NCBI GenBank assembly: GCA_964606405.1
Contig: CAZSGH010000008.1
Span: 8,138-72,137, forward strand
Length of the DNA stretch: 64,000 nucleotides
Source: GCA-002282575 sp964606405
GTDB taxonomy: Bacteria > Pseudomonadota > Gammaproteobacteria > Thiomicrospirales > Thiomicrospiraceae
Direction of reading: 5' to 3'
The notes under the pieces are model-generated. The model ran no database searches. It saw nothing but the letters and a program-made list of their open reading frames with translations, and was not told the DNA's origin. A program made the position numbers and the translations under genes. The first letter of the stretch is position 1; each line of letters opens with the position of its first letter. Shown here piece after piece: positions 32,647 through 40,988 of the stretch.

Positions 32647-34089
32647 ATGAAAAAACTAACCAATATAACCTTTAATGCTACTTATGCAGAGCTTGGTGAC
32701 GATTTTAGCGCGTCTGTTCGTGCTGATGCCTTAGTCAATGCTCGCTTGGTTGACGCGAGTGCATCGTGTGCGCAATTAATGGGCGCGTCTTTAGGCGATG
32801 CGTCATTACTAACGGCAGTGTGCGCTGGTGAGCAGCTGTTGTCGGGCATGAAGCCTGTTGCTGCTTTGTATGCGGGGCATCAGTTTGGGCATTATGTGTC
32901 GCAATTAGGCGATGGTCGCGCATTACTGCTGGGCGATATGACGCATGATGGTCGACGTTGGCATTGGCAGCTAAAAGGGGCAGGGGTGACACCGTTTTCG
33001 CGTCGGGGAGACGGTCGAGCGGTACTGCGTTCGAGTATCCGTGAGTATTTGGTGTCTGAGGCGATGGCGGGGCTGGGCATTCCAACCACGCGCGCTTTGG
33101 CATTGGTTGCCAGCGATTTGCCGGTGTATCGCGAAAGCGTCGAGTCAGCCGCTTGTGTGTTGCGTGTGGCGTCCAGTTTTGTTCGCTTTGGTAGTTTCGA
33201 AGTGTTTTATTATCGTGGTCAATACGATTGTTTGCGCGATTTAGCCGATTATGTCATTGAGTATGATTTTCCAGAGTTTGCACAACACGATAATCCCTAC
33301 CTGTCTTTGCTCGAAGCGGTGATTGAGCGTACGGCTCGTCTTTTGGCGCATTGGCAAAGTGTCGGCTTTATGCACGGGGTAATGAATACCGATAATATGT
33401 CGATTGTGGGGCTAACATTGGACTATGGTCCTTTTATGTTTATGGAACGCTATCAACCCGATTTTATTTGTAATCACTCCGATACCGAAGGGCGCTATGC
33501 CTTTAATCGTCAGCCTGAGGTGGCGTTATGGAATTGTGCTTGCTTGGCGCAGGCTTTATTGCCCTTGCTTGATGACGACACCGACACAGCCGTTAAGTTG
33601 GCGCGTGTTGCACTTGATGGTTATTGGTTGCATTATCAGGGGCATTATTTAGCGTTGATGCGTGCCAAGCTTGGCTTGACGCAAGTTCGTGAAGGGGATG
33701 CTTTACTCATTCGTGATTGGCTAAATCTGTTGCAGCGTGAGCAGCTCGACTTTACCCTTGCTCATCGTCGCTTAGCCACTCAAACACGTTGTCCCTATAT
33801 TCAGGCAGAAAGTGTTGTTTGGTGGGGGCGTTACCAGACCCGATTGGCAGAAGAAGCTGTTGCACTAAATGTGCGTGTTGCAGCGATGAATGCGGTTAAT
33901 CCCTTGTATGTGCTGCGTACTTGGATGGCACAAGAAGCGATTGATAAAGCTAATCGGGGTGATGATACGGGGGTGCAGCGCTTAAGAGCGCTTTTGGCGA
34001 ATCCGTTTGTCGAGCAGGCTGGCATGGAAGTCTATGCCAGCGAATCGCCCGATTGGGCGTGCGGGTTGAGCTTGAGTTGTTCGTCTTAG
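32647..34089 (+). CDS. selO: Protein adenylyltransferase SelO (YdiU family)
   Basis: SelO is a pseudokinase-fold enzyme that transfers AMP to Ser, Thr or Tyr of redox-related proteins. The 480 residues are typical. ALYAGHQFGHYVSQLGDGRALLLGD, KGAGVTPFSRRGDGRAVLRSS and REYLVSEAMAGLGIPTTRAL form the nucleotide-binding region; HGVMNTDNMSIVGLTLDYGPF contains the catalytic-loop Asn and Asp; YAFNRQPEVALWN follows. The C terminus ends SCSS, the position where eukaryotic SelO has selenocysteine. I chose ATG 32647 rather than the longer TTG-initiated frame. It converges on rlmJ, overlapping its stop by four bases. Confidence 0.95.
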   Translation: MKKLTNITFNATYAELGDDFSASVRADALVNARLVDASASCAQLMGASLGDASLLTAVCAGEQLLSGMKPVAALYAGHQFGHYVSQLGDGRALLLGDMTHDGRRWHWQLKGAGVTPFSRRGDGRAVLRSSIREYLVSEAMAGLGIPTTRALALVASDLPVYRESVESAACVLRVASSFVRFGSFEVFYYRGQYDCLRDLADYVIEYDFPEFAQHDNPYLSLLEAVIERTARLLAHWQSVGFMHGVMNTDNMSIVGLTLDYGPFMFMERYQPDFICNHSDTEGRYAFNRQPEVALWNCACLAQALLPLLDDDTDTAVKLARVALDGYWLHYQGHYLALMRAKLGLTQVREGDALLIRDWLNLLQREQLDFTLAHRRLATQTRCPYIQAESVVWWGRYQTRLAEEAVALNVRVAAMNAVNPLYVLRTWMAQEAIDKANRGDDTGVQRLRALLANPFVEQAGMEVYASESPDWACGLSLSCSS

Positions 34090-34886
34090 TCCTGCTTAAG
34101 CAGTTTTTCTAACTTAACGATCTTCTTTTTAATGTGTGCTTCGAAACCAAAGGGCGGGTTAATAATTAACATCCCTGTGCCATTCATGGCGAGGGTGTTT
34201 TCCAGTCCTGTCATGATTTGCAAGTTGAGCACTTTTTCGTCATCGTTGACTAACGCGCGCATTTTATTGACGAATGGCAAAGCGCTTGCGCGGGTTTTGA
34301 CGGGATACCAAATGGCAAACACGCCCTGACGGAAGCGGTGCAATGCTTTGGGGATGGTGTCGTAGAGTCGAGCATAATCGTTTTGTTCAAAAGGCGGGTC
34401 GATATGAACGAGGGCGCGTTTGGCTTCTTTGGGTGGGAGCAAAGCGATTAAGGCTTCGTAACCATCGCGCTGATGAATGTGTACACGGCGGTTGTCACCA
34501 AAGTTTTCGCGCAGGTGTTTCATTGGGCCATCGGAAGTTTCGCACAGCGTGAGGGTGTCGACAATGCGCAAGTGCTCCGCCATGAGCAGGGGTGATCCTG
34601 GGTAATAGCTGAGCTTGTTGCTTTCGCCATTGAGGTCTTTAACGATTGACAATAGCGGTTGCCAGTCGGGATCGGTGCTGCCCCACAACTTGCCGATGCC
34701 GCCTTTCCATTCGCCTGTTTTTTGCGATGGCGTAGCGGTTAGGTCGTACATGCCCGCACCCGCATGGGTGTCGAACATCGCTAAGGGCGTGTCTTTGCGT
34801 TGCATAAAGGACACCAGTTCTAATAAGATCAGGTGTTTGAAAACATCGGCAAAGTTGCCTGCGTGGTAATGGTGTAAGTAGTTCAT
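34086..34886 (-). CDS. rlmJ: 23S rRNA (adenine(2030)-N6)-methyltransferase
   Basis: RlmJ methylates A2030 of 23S rRNA. The 266-residue protein starts MNYLHHYHAGNFADVFKH, the family hallmark, and has DTHAGAGMYDL (SAM motif), YPGSPLLMAEHLR, the catalytic DPPFE and a final PPFGFEAHI. It converges on selO. It is the last core gene before the accessory island that extends to mnmG. Confidence 0.96.
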   Translation of the reverse strand: MNYLHHYHAGNFADVFKHLILLELVSFMQRKDTPLAMFDTHAGAGMYDLTATPSQKTGEWKGGIGKLWGSTDPDWQPLLSIVKDLNGESNKLSYYPGSPLLMAEHLRIVDTLTLCETSDGPMKHLRENFGDNRRVHIHQRDGYEALIALLPPKEAKRALVHIDPPFEQNDYARLYDTIPKALHRFRQGVFAIWYPVKTRASALPFVNKMRALVNDDEKVLNLQIMTGLENTLAMNGTGMLIINPPFGFEAHIKKKIVKLEKLLKQD

Positions 34887-34939
34887 GGTGAGATTGTACC
34901 ATAATCAATTGTGCAGTGAGTTTAATCGGCTTTTACACC

Positions 34940-34953
34940 TTCATCAACTGCCC
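34940..34953 (-). repeat. Direct repeat, copy A, flanking the toxin-antitoxin locus
   Basis: TTCATCAACTGCCC is identical to 35562-35575 on the other side of the DinJ-YafQ genes, 622 bases away. Read on the minus strand it encodes GQLMK followed soon by a stop, as at the other copy, so it looks like the tail of the same regulator gene. Confidence 0.6.
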
Positions 34954-34966
34954 CAAATAGTTTTTA

Positions 34967-35236
34967 TTAGTCAAATAACTGGCTGTGACTCCCTATGCGC
35001 ACCAAAATAAGTTCGTCATCGGTAACTTTGTAAATCACTAACACATCGCCACTAATATGAAACTCTCGAAAACTTTCCCAATTGCCAATAAGGGCATGAT
35101 CTTTAGCTTCTTCGGGAAGCGTTTGACTTTGTGCGAGTATTGCCAGATAGGAAATGAGTTTGGTGAAGTGTTTATCACTTAGCGGGCATTTGGTCATGTC
35201 TTTCAAAAATAGCTTATGTCTCTTGATGACGCGCAT
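34967..35236 (-). CDS. yafQ: YafQ-type mRNA endonuclease toxin
   Basis: An 89-residue RelE-superfamily toxin that cleaves mRNA on the ribosome. KRHKLFLKDM starts the fold; ALIGNWESFREFHISGDVLVIYKV and RIGSHSQLFD are the YafQ signature, with the terminal catalytic His and the Phe two to three residues after it. It begins inside the upstream antitoxin gene (23-base overlap), which is usual for such pairs. In E. coli the pair is chromosomal and induced by stress. Confidence 0.93.
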   Translation of the reverse strand: MRVIKRHKLFLKDMTKCPLSDKHFTKLISYLAILAQSQTLPEEAKDHALIGNWESFREFHISGDVLVIYKVTDDELILVRIGSHSQLFD

Positions 35237-35483
35237 GATTCAATTCTTCTGTTAGTTGCGCTAGGTTAGTATCATCCATGTTGATGCCAGCATCGACATC
35301 TTTTAATGCCTGTCGCGTCTGTGCATTGGGTACTTTCAACTCGAAGGGTATGCCCTTATGGAGTACCACACTGTGCAAAAATAGGCGTACAGCTTCACTG
35401 GTACTTAATCCCATTTGTGATAAATAATAAGCGGCATCTTCTTTGACTTGTGAGTCGATGCGTAATGTCATCGCGGCATTCAT
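35214..35483 (-). CDS. dinJ: RelB/DinJ-family antitoxin
   Basis: An 89-residue antitoxin with an N-terminal ribbon-helix-helix domain: MTLRIDSQVKEDAAYYLSQMG and STSEAVRLFLHSVVLHKGIPF are the DinJ pattern. The C-terminal half, which should wrap the toxin, is acidic and polar. A perfect 20-base palindrome lies 12 bases upstream of the start and is the likely autoregulatory operator. The pair overlaps and is co-transcribed with the toxin. Confidence 0.93.
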   Translation of the reverse strand: MNAAMTLRIDSQVKEDAAYYLSQMGLSTSEAVRLFLHSVVLHKGIPFELKVPNAQTRQALKDVDAGINMDDTNLAQLTEELNHARHQET

Positions 35484-35495
35484 TTTGCATACTCC

Positions 35496-35515
35496 TGTAT
35501 GTCATTTGACATACA
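35496..35515. promoter_or_regulatory. Palindromic operator of dinJ-yafQ
   Basis: TGTATGTCA, two central T residues and TGACATACA form a perfect inverted repeat 12 bases upstream of the dinJ start. Ribbon-helix-helix antitoxins bind sites of this form, so autorepression is likely. Confidence 0.8.
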
Positions 35516-35545
35516 CATTCTGGCATAACAGTTATGAATAAACAA

Positions 35546-35740
35546 CTACTTCCCGCAAGCTTTCATCAACTGCCCGAACAACTTGCGCTTATCGGGTGGT
35601 AAGGCTAAAAACGCCTCAATCGCTTCGCGTTCTTCGGGAGTGATTTTACTGTCCCAACGGGCGACTTGTTCGGTTGCTGCTTTCACTGCCTCCTCACCAT
35701 AGAGTAAATACTGCTTATTAACGCCCAACCATTCAACCAT
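35546..35740 (-). pseudogene. Fragment of an HTH-type phage-like regulator
   Basis: The frame encodes about 64 residues beginning MVEWLGVNKQYLLYGEE, which resembles the C-terminal end of a Cro/CI-type helix-turn-helix domain followed by a dimer tail (ITPEEREAIEAFLALPPDKRKLFGQLMKACGK, shown here in pieces of motif). The recognition helix and the N terminus are missing, so I call it a remnant. Its last codons share 14 identical bases with position 34940-34953. It is transcribed in the same direction as the toxin-antitoxin genes and lies upstream of them. Confidence 0.55.
35562..35575 (-). repeat. Direct repeat, copy B, flanking the toxin-antitoxin locus
   Basis: TTCATCAACTGCCC, identical to copy A at 34940-34953, at the 3' end of the regulator remnant. 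Together the two copies bracket dinJ-yafQ. Confidence 0.6.
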
Positions 35741-35829
35741 TATGACCAATCTAGCTCTTAAGTAGCATAGAGCCACTTCACGCTCTGAAGATTAACAGGA
35801 AGTATTTCTTTATAGATATATTTATTTTG

Positions 35830-35858
35830 TTGAAATTAGTTGCGGGTCTTGTTATAGT
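35830..35858 (+). promoter_or_regulatory. Sigma-70 promoter of the unknown cassette
   Basis: TTGAAA, a 17-base spacer and TATAGT lie 33 bases before the ATG at 35891. AAGGATG follows as a ribosome site about ten bases before the start. Confidence 0.65.
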
Positions 35859-35890
35859 TCATCTGTATTAAGCAATAAGGATGACAGATC

Positions 35891-36463
35891 ATGGCACAAC
35901 ATACTGCCCAAACTAAGGTAACTTTTAAGCTCATTACGTCAATTCACAAAAGTCTTGTTGAGCGTTTAAAAGCTATTTCAATGAAGCGGGATGCCTTTAT
36001 AAACTTAGTTCTAAAGACAGAATTGGATGAGCTAACCAAAGAACTTGATGGAAAACAGCTATCCCCAAAAATTAAGGGGCTTATTAGCTCAGACTTCAAC
36101 GGCAGGGATACAACCTTAGTGAGTATGACATTAGATAGTGAGGTTGCTGCTAGGCTAAATGAAATCGTTGAAAAATCTAATATTGTCAGAGACGCTTTCA
36201 TGAATCGCTTGATGTATTTGATTCTTTGCCCAGAAAAATTAATGCAGGAATGGAACCTAGAAAAAGATATTAGTATTGGTGATGTTAATCAACTCAACGC
36301 TGGTGCTCTGCCTACAAACCCACTGGATTTTCTAACCCTAACCATTAAGGACCCTTTGTTCTTTTTGCGCCTTAAAATGGATGGCAAATTATACAGTGGC
36401 ATAAATGGCTTACCTTACTGTTTAATTTGTTATGAAGAATATATTACGGTAGATGATTTATAG
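35891..36463 (+). CDS. Unrecognised protein with two ribbon-helix-helix-like segments
   Basis: A 190-residue protein. Two related segments, at about residues 9-45 and 75-112, have a strand followed by two helices: VTFKLITSIHKSLVERL then KRDAFINLVLKTEL, and VSMTLDSEVAARLNEIV then VRDAFMNRLMYLIL. Each contains R-D-A-F-x-N, which resembles RHH DNA-binding domains in tandem. The C-terminal 75 residues hold a small Cys pair (PYCLICYEE) and are not recognised. It is the first of four closely spaced genes with a probable promoter upstream. Base composition is more AT-rich than in neighbours, suggesting acquisition. A regulator or antitoxin-like role is possible but not shown. Confidence 0.72.
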   Translation: MAQHTAQTKVTFKLITSIHKSLVERLKAISMKRDAFINLVLKTELDELTKELDGKQLSPKIKGLISSDFNGRDTTLVSMTLDSEVAARLNEIVEKSNIVRDAFMNRLMYLILCPEKLMQEWNLEKDISIGDVNQLNAGALPTNPLDFLTLTIKDPLFFLRLKMDGKLYSGINGLPYCLICYEEYITVDDL

Positions 36464-36472
36464 GATGTTTGT

Positions 36473-36754
36473 ATGCACGTATTAACACATCATGCACAGC
36501 AGCGGCTGCAACAACGCGCCATTCCTGAATGGATAATCGATTTGTTGGATGCGTTTGGTCATTATCACTATATAGGTAATGGACTCGTCTGTATTCATCT
36601 AAGTAAACGTGCACTGAATCGGATCAAGGAACACTGCGATAGCCACCTCTGGAAAGCAGTAATCAATTGTTGCGGTGCTTATGTCATCGAATCGGTATCT
36701 GATCGTGCAGTTGTAACCGTTGGTTGGCGATCAAAACGAATTAAAGCTAAATAA
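36473..36754 (+). CDS. DUF4258-like small protein
   Basis: A 93-residue protein with the pattern THHAQQRLQQRAIPEWIIDLLDAFG, which resembles the H-A-x-x-R-x-x-x-R-x-I motif of DUF4258 and related toxin-like families. The middle reads HLSKRALNRIKEH and the end AVVTVGWRSKRIK. It follows the previous gene by nine bases and precedes the next by 12, so it is in the operon. Some DUF4258 proteins are linked to toxin-antitoxin and phage-defence loci, but I do not infer an activity. Confidence 0.72.
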   Translation: MHVLTHHAQQRLQQRAIPEWIIDLLDAFGHYHYIGNGLVCIHLSKRALNRIKEHCDSHLWKAVINCCGAYVIESVSDRAVVTVGWRSKRIKAK

Positions 36755-36766
36755 GGAACCATCAAA

Positions 36767-37306
36767 ATGAAAGAAATGAAAAACTTTACATTTAAAAAAA
36801 CAACAGATAATGAAAAATGTGGCTTGTCTGGTAAAACCATTTCTGTCGAAGTTCCAAAATTTGACTGGGAGGCATTTAAGAGCAATCCAAATGCGAGGTT
36901 TTTTTGCAAAAAAATGTTCGAGGCAGAAGTTACCAAAATTGTCAGAGAAATGCTCTGTGAAAAAAATGGCACTACAGATAATGATTTATCCGACATGAAC
37001 AGTGTGATTATGAGAACCTTGCCAAAGCCTACAGTAACAGATATATCGGAATGGATAGACTCTCAGGACTGGAGCGATTGTCAATTTCCTCGGGGTGAAG
37101 ATACAGCACGCGATGCTCTAAAAAAAGAACTTCCTAAAATAGTCTCTGGTAAGGCTGTACGCGATAAAAAAAAGCTAGAAAAGATACAAAAACACATAAC
37201 GGACATTAGAAATATAGAAAGCAATGATTATATTGCGGAATATTTGTGGTCAAAAATTGACGTTTTAACAAAAGAAAACGATTTGTTACCTCTTGATGAT
37301 TTGTAA
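36767..37306 (+). CDS. Hypothetical protein in unknown cassette
   Basis: A 179-residue soluble protein I do not recognise. It is lysine- and acid-rich, with Cys18 and Cys47 and helical content. KKLEKIQKHITDIRNIE near the C terminus may form a coiled coil. TAAGGAACC before the ATG is the ribosome site. The composition is AT-rich (runs of A) compared with rlmJ and mnmG. The function is unknown. Confidence 0.7.
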   Translation: MKEMKNFTFKKTTDNEKCGLSGKTISVEVPKFDWEAFKSNPNARFFCKKMFEAEVTKIVREMLCEKNGTTDNDLSDMNSVIMRTLPKPTVTDISEWIDSQDWSDCQFPRGEDTARDALKKELPKIVSGKAVRDKKKLEKIQKHITDIRNIESNDYIAEYLWSKIDVLTKENDLLPLDDL

Positions 37307-37329
37307 AATATTTTACTGGAATAATTAAA

Positions 37330-37839
37330 ATGAAAACTAAAAACGATTCGTTACAATGCGACTGCATGTGTCAACTGAGTTTATACAATAACGCTATCAA
37401 TAAGCTAGAACCACCGAAATTTGCAACATTAGGTGACAACCGAGCAACTGAAATTAACTCGGTTAAGGCAGAAAAACTATTACAATTAAGTAAAAATATT
37501 ATTGCATCAAAAGACGCATTTATATATTTAGAGTCCCATGTTGTAGAAAATCTGCTTCACACCGATGGTGTTTTACGGATTGCGCTGGTTGGCGCGAAAG
37601 GTGGCGACAAGGTTCAAAAAATTACACACAGCTTAGACGAACTCAATGAGCTTTTCCCACTTACAACTTGGAAAACCGCTATTGCAATGGTAAGGGCTGA
37701 TGAGCAAATGAGCTTGCAACGCTTTGAAATGATAAGCCAAAAGCTTTCCGCCCGTTTTTCGAATCAAGCTTTTAAACTAGGACTAACTTTTGATTCAGCT
37801 TTGAAGGATGAAATCACTGTTACCCTAATAACCCGCTAA
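37330..37839 (+). CDS. Hypothetical protein in unknown cassette
   Basis: A 169-residue protein with an early Cys cluster (CDCMC at about 10-14) and a helical remainder. The segment KNIIASKDAFIYLESHVVENLL contains D-A-F-I, like the DAFIN and DAFMN segments of the first protein in the cassette, which hints at distant relation but is too short to prove it. It follows the preceding gene by 23 bases. The end ITVTLITR suggests a beta strand. I recognise no domain. Confidence 0.68.
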   Translation: MKTKNDSLQCDCMCQLSLYNNAINKLEPPKFATLGDNRATEINSVKAEKLLQLSKNIIASKDAFIYLESHVVENLLHTDGVLRIALVGAKGGDKVQKITHSLDELNELFPLTTWKTAIAMVRADEQMSLQRFEMISQKLSARFSNQAFKLGLTFDSALKDEITVTLITR

Positions 37840-37992
37840 ATATCACTTTAAAAAATGGCTTAATGCTCTGCAATACAAACGTCTATTTTGGCATAGGTTA
37901 TACGAATACACTCAAAGCACTAATGAATACTTTCGTGTCAAAATTTAAGCGTAAATAAAGTGTCATAACATGAAAACAACCAAAGGAACACT

Positions 37993-38298
37993 ATGAGCAG
38001 CATGCGTTCACTTACTGAGATTGAGCTTAGAAATCTAGCAAATCAACTGGAATCTGCACACGATTTGATTGCCGAAAGTTACGATTACCCACTTAAGGAT
38101 TTGATCGCAAACTTGAGACACCCTGATTATAAAGGCGGCAATATTGAAGAAAGTTCAAACGGACATATCAAAAGTTATCAACTATCATTTACAAGTCCAC
38201 CTTCGACTTGGCGAACTTTATGCGGCGTTTGGGGTTATTATCAAATCGAGGCATCAACACTAAGATCAACTGAATTTTTAAGCTTCATAAATTCTTAA
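37993..38298 (+). CDS. Hypothetical small protein
   Basis: A 101-residue protein starting MSSMRSLTEIELRNLANQLE, with AAAGGAACA before the ATG. It has a helical N terminus and a C-terminal half rich in Ser, Thr and aromatic residues (TWRTLCGVWGYYQIE). There is no domain that I recognise. The 153-base gap upstream separates it from the four-gene cassette, and I see nothing in that gap, nor in the 138 bases after the gene. Confidence 0.55.
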   Translation: MSSMRSLTEIELRNLANQLESAHDLIAESYDYPLKDLIANLRHPDYKGGNIEESSNGHIKSYQLSFTSPPSTWRTLCGVWGYYQIEASTLRSTEFLSFINS

Positions 38299-38436
38299 TG
38301 TCATGATTTAATTAATGAGTTTTCACTTTTAAGCTAGTATACCCAATACACCATCTACCTCTAATTCGTTCGACTAAGTTTCAGCAATACACAAAGCACC
38401 CAGTTTTAGGAAATACTTACGCTAACGTGGCTAGCA

Positions 38437-38851
38437 TCACTCCATCGGATCAAGTAATAACACCTGCGCATTAAAAAGTCTTTGATATTACGCGTCACCA
38501 AAGTCATATTGTGCTGGCGAGCCGTTGCGCAAATTAACGAATCCATAAGTGGCATAGGCTTGCCTTGCGACGCTAATGCCACCATCATTAATGCCCAATT
38601 TTCTCCCGTTTCAGTACCGAAGGCTAACGTTCTATCGCCAAATTGCTCCGTTAGGTCTATAGCCACTGATTTAAATCGTTACGACGTTCTGATGGCGGCA
38701 GTTGAGCCACACCACGATGCAATTCAGCCCAAGAAAGACTAGAAATGTAAAGCTTCGCGCATCTTGGGGTTTGAAGCCATGTCAACACATTCGCTGAAGT
38801 CTCTATTTTAACCAACTCAGACAACACGTAAGTATTGAGCAGATAATTCAC
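38437..38851 (-). pseudogene. Frameshifted FitB/VapC-type PIN toxin gene
   Basis: The minus strand encodes a FitB-like PIN protein in three pieces. The first frame starts GTG at 38851 (NYLLNTYVLSELVK) and stops after RNDLNQWL near 38657. The second continues from IDLTEQFGDRTLAF through MDSLICATARQ and TRNIKDF, and a third, shifted at a run of five T, gives NAQVLLLDPME and a stop at 38437. The first active-site Asp (LLDTN in intact relatives) is Asn, in LLNTY. It is therefore doubly broken and probably dead. A 27-codon frame just upstream ends in TGA overlapping this GTG, perhaps the tail of an antitoxin gene. Confidence 0.8.
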
Positions 38852-38959
38852 AGCACAATATCTCGCACCGAAGCGTTTGAACGATTGATGTTCAACGCTT
38901 CCCCTTTGGGTGCGTTCATGAGAACGTCCATGAGGTTTTTTTTCTTAAATCATCAATCG

Positions 38960-38988
38960 TTATTGGTTTGTAGTCGCTGTGTTAAAAT
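38960..38988 (+). promoter_or_regulatory. Probable promoter of mnmG
   Basis: TTATTG at 38960, a 17-base spacer and TAAAAT at 38983 lie 35 bases upstream of the ATG. The -35 is a weak match. Confidence 0.5.
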
Positions 38989-39022
38989 AGCAGCCATTCA
39001 AGAGATTAGAGCGGGCAAGCAG

Positions 39023-40894
39023 ATGTTTTCACAACAACAATACGATGTCATCGTTATCGGTGGCGGACACGCGGGTACAGAGGCAGCGGCAGCGGCAGCA
39101 CGAATGGGGGTGAATACCCTGTTACTGACGCAAAGCATCGAAGGCTTAGGGTCTATGTCGTGTAACCCAGCGATTGGCGGTATTGGTAAGGGGCATCTGG
39201 TTAAGGAAGTCGATGCCATGGGCGGTATCATGGGCTTGGCAACCGATGATTCGGGTATCCAGTTCCGCACCCTGAATGCCTCTAAAGGTCCTGCTGTGCG
39301 GGCAACACGCGCCCAAGCTGACCGTTTGTTATATAAAGCATCGGTGCGCTATCGCCTCGAAAATCAGCCAAACTTAACCTTGTTTCAGCAGATGGCAGAA
39401 GATTTAATTGTTGAAAATGGGCAGATTACGGGGGTGGTTACCGCCACGGGTTGGAAGTTTTATGCGCGTCAGGTTGTTTTGACTGCAGGTACCTTTTTGA
39501 ATGGCAAAATTCACATCGGGCTACAAAATCATTCGGGTGGACGTGCGGGCGATCCGCCCAGTATCCGACTTGCCGAGCGCTTAAAAGAACTCAACTTGCC
39601 CGTTGGGCGCTTAAAAACAGGTACGCCTTGCCGTATTGATGCACGTAGTGTCGACTTTTCAGTGATGCAGGTACAGGCAGGTGATAACCCTTTGCCCGTG
39701 TTCTCGTTTATGGGTAATGTGGCGATGCACCCGCGTCAAGTGCCGTGTTATATCACGCATACCAATGAGCGCACACACGATATTATTCGCCAATACCTCG
39801 ACCAGTCGCCGATGTATCAGGGGGTGATTGAAGGGGTAGGTCCGCGCTATTGCCCGTCGATTGAAGATAAAATTACCCGCTTTGCCGATAAAGACAATCA
39901 TCAGATTTTTATCGAGCCAGAAGGGCTAACCACGCACGAGCTTTACCCCAATGGCATTTCAACAAGCTTGCCATTCGAAGCACAGATTCAGATGATTCAT
40001 AGCATGAAAGGGCTAGAAAATGCGGTGCTCACACGCCCTGCTTACGCCATCGAGTACGATTATTTCGATCCGCGTGCACTCAAGCCAACCTTAGAAACCC
40101 ATAGCATTAGTGGTTTGTTTTTTGCAGGGCAAATTAACGGCACAACGGGTTACGAAGAGGCAGCGGCTCAGGGCTTGCTAGCTGGCATCAATGCTGCGCG
40201 GGCGGTGCAAGGCAAGGACAGTTGGTATCCTCGCCGTGATCAGGCTTATTTGGGGGTGTTGGTCGATGACTTGAACACCTTGGGGGCGACAGAACCCTAT
40301 CGTATGTTTACCAGTCGTGCCGAATACCGCCTATTGTTGCGCGAAGACAATGCGGATCGTCGCTTAACGCCGATTGCGCGTGAGTTTGGCATGATCGACG
40401 AGGATCGTTGGGCGAGCTTTAACCAAAAAGTCGAAGCGATTGAGCAGGAATCGCAACGCTTGCGCGATACGTGGATTTCGCCCGCGCGCTTGTCAGCCGA
40501 AGAGAGCGAGCGTATTTTTGGTACAACGATGAGTAAAGAGCAAAACCTCGAAACCTTGCTGCGCCGCCCTGAAGTGGACTATCTCAAGCTTTCAACACTG
40601 ACAGGTTTTGGCACTGCTGTCGTTGATCCTGCGGTGATTGAACAGGTCGAAATCGATGTGAAGTATGCGGGTTACTTATCGCGCATGAACGATGAAATCG
40701 ACAAGATTAAGCGCAACGAAGAAACCAAAATCCCCGAAGATATCGACATCGATGCCATCGATGGCTTATCGAATGAAGTGAAGCAAAAGCTGAAACTGCA
40801 TCGCCCCAATACCTTGGGGCAAGCAGGGCGTGTGCCAGGGGTGACGGCAGCGGCTTTGTCGTTGTTGTTGGTGCATCTGAAGAAGCGGGGTTAA
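39023..40894 (+). CDS. mnmG: tRNA uridine-5-carboxymethylaminomethyl synthesis enzyme MnmG (GidA)
   Basis: MnmG, with MnmE, modifies the wobble uridine of several tRNAs, using FAD and glycine. The 623 residues match. YDVIVIGGGHAGTEAAAAAARMG is the FAD Rossmann motif, followed by CNPAIGGIGKGHLVKEVDAMGG, the LKTGTPCRID Cys motif, NGTTGYEEAAAQGLLAGINA and the C-terminal helical domain ending with PGVTAAALSLLLVHL. I chose ATG 39023, where the family begins. In many bacteria mnmG heads rsmG-parA-parB; here it is followed by an inverted repeat and a converging nuclease gene, so that operon is not conserved. Confidence 0.97.
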   Translation: MFSQQQYDVIVIGGGHAGTEAAAAAARMGVNTLLLTQSIEGLGSMSCNPAIGGIGKGHLVKEVDAMGGIMGLATDDSGIQFRTLNASKGPAVRATRAQADRLLYKASVRYRLENQPNLTLFQQMAEDLIVENGQITGVVTATGWKFYARQVVLTAGTFLNGKIHIGLQNHSGGRAGDPPSIRLAERLKELNLPVGRLKTGTPCRIDARSVDFSVMQVQAGDNPLPVFSFMGNVAMHPRQVPCYITHTNERTHDIIRQYLDQSPMYQGVIEGVGPRYCPSIEDKITRFADKDNHQIFIEPEGLTTHELYPNGISTSLPFEAQIQMIHSMKGLENAVLTRPAYAIEYDYFDPRALKPTLETHSISGLFFAGQINGTTGYEEAAAQGLLAGINAARAVQGKDSWYPRRDQAYLGVLVDDLNTLGATEPYRMFTSRAEYRLLLREDNADRRLTPIAREFGMIDEDRWASFNQKVEAIEQESQRLRDTWISPARLSAEESERIFGTTMSKEQNLETLLRRPEVDYLKLSTLTGFGTAVVDPAVIEQVEIDVKYAGYLSRMNDEIDKIKRNEETKIPEDIDIDAIDGLSNEVKQKLKLHRPNTLGQAGRVPGVTAAALSLLLVHLKKRG

Positions 40895-40899
40895 AACCT

Positions 40900-40964
40900 G
40901 TCATTCCCGCAAAAGCGGGAATCTATCCGTTTGTTTTATGGATCCCCGCATGCGCGAGGATGAC
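40900..40964. repeat. Short dispersed GTCATTCCCGC-type inverted repeat
   Basis: GTCATTCCCGCAAAAGCGGG and CCCCGCATGCGCGAGGATGAC face each other across 24 bases, just after the mnmG stop. It is the reverse counterpart of 2255-2320 and may also act as a transcription terminator for the converging genes. Confidence 0.8.
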
Positions 40965-40988
40965 GCAAAGTTAGCGTTATTGGCTCCT

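Noticed and set aside
38885..40894. mnmG as the head of an mnmG-rsmG-parA-parB operon, supporting oriC here
   Set aside because: The genes after mnmG are an inverted repeat and a converging nuclease gene, so the classical operon is not present; only the parS sites support origin proximity.
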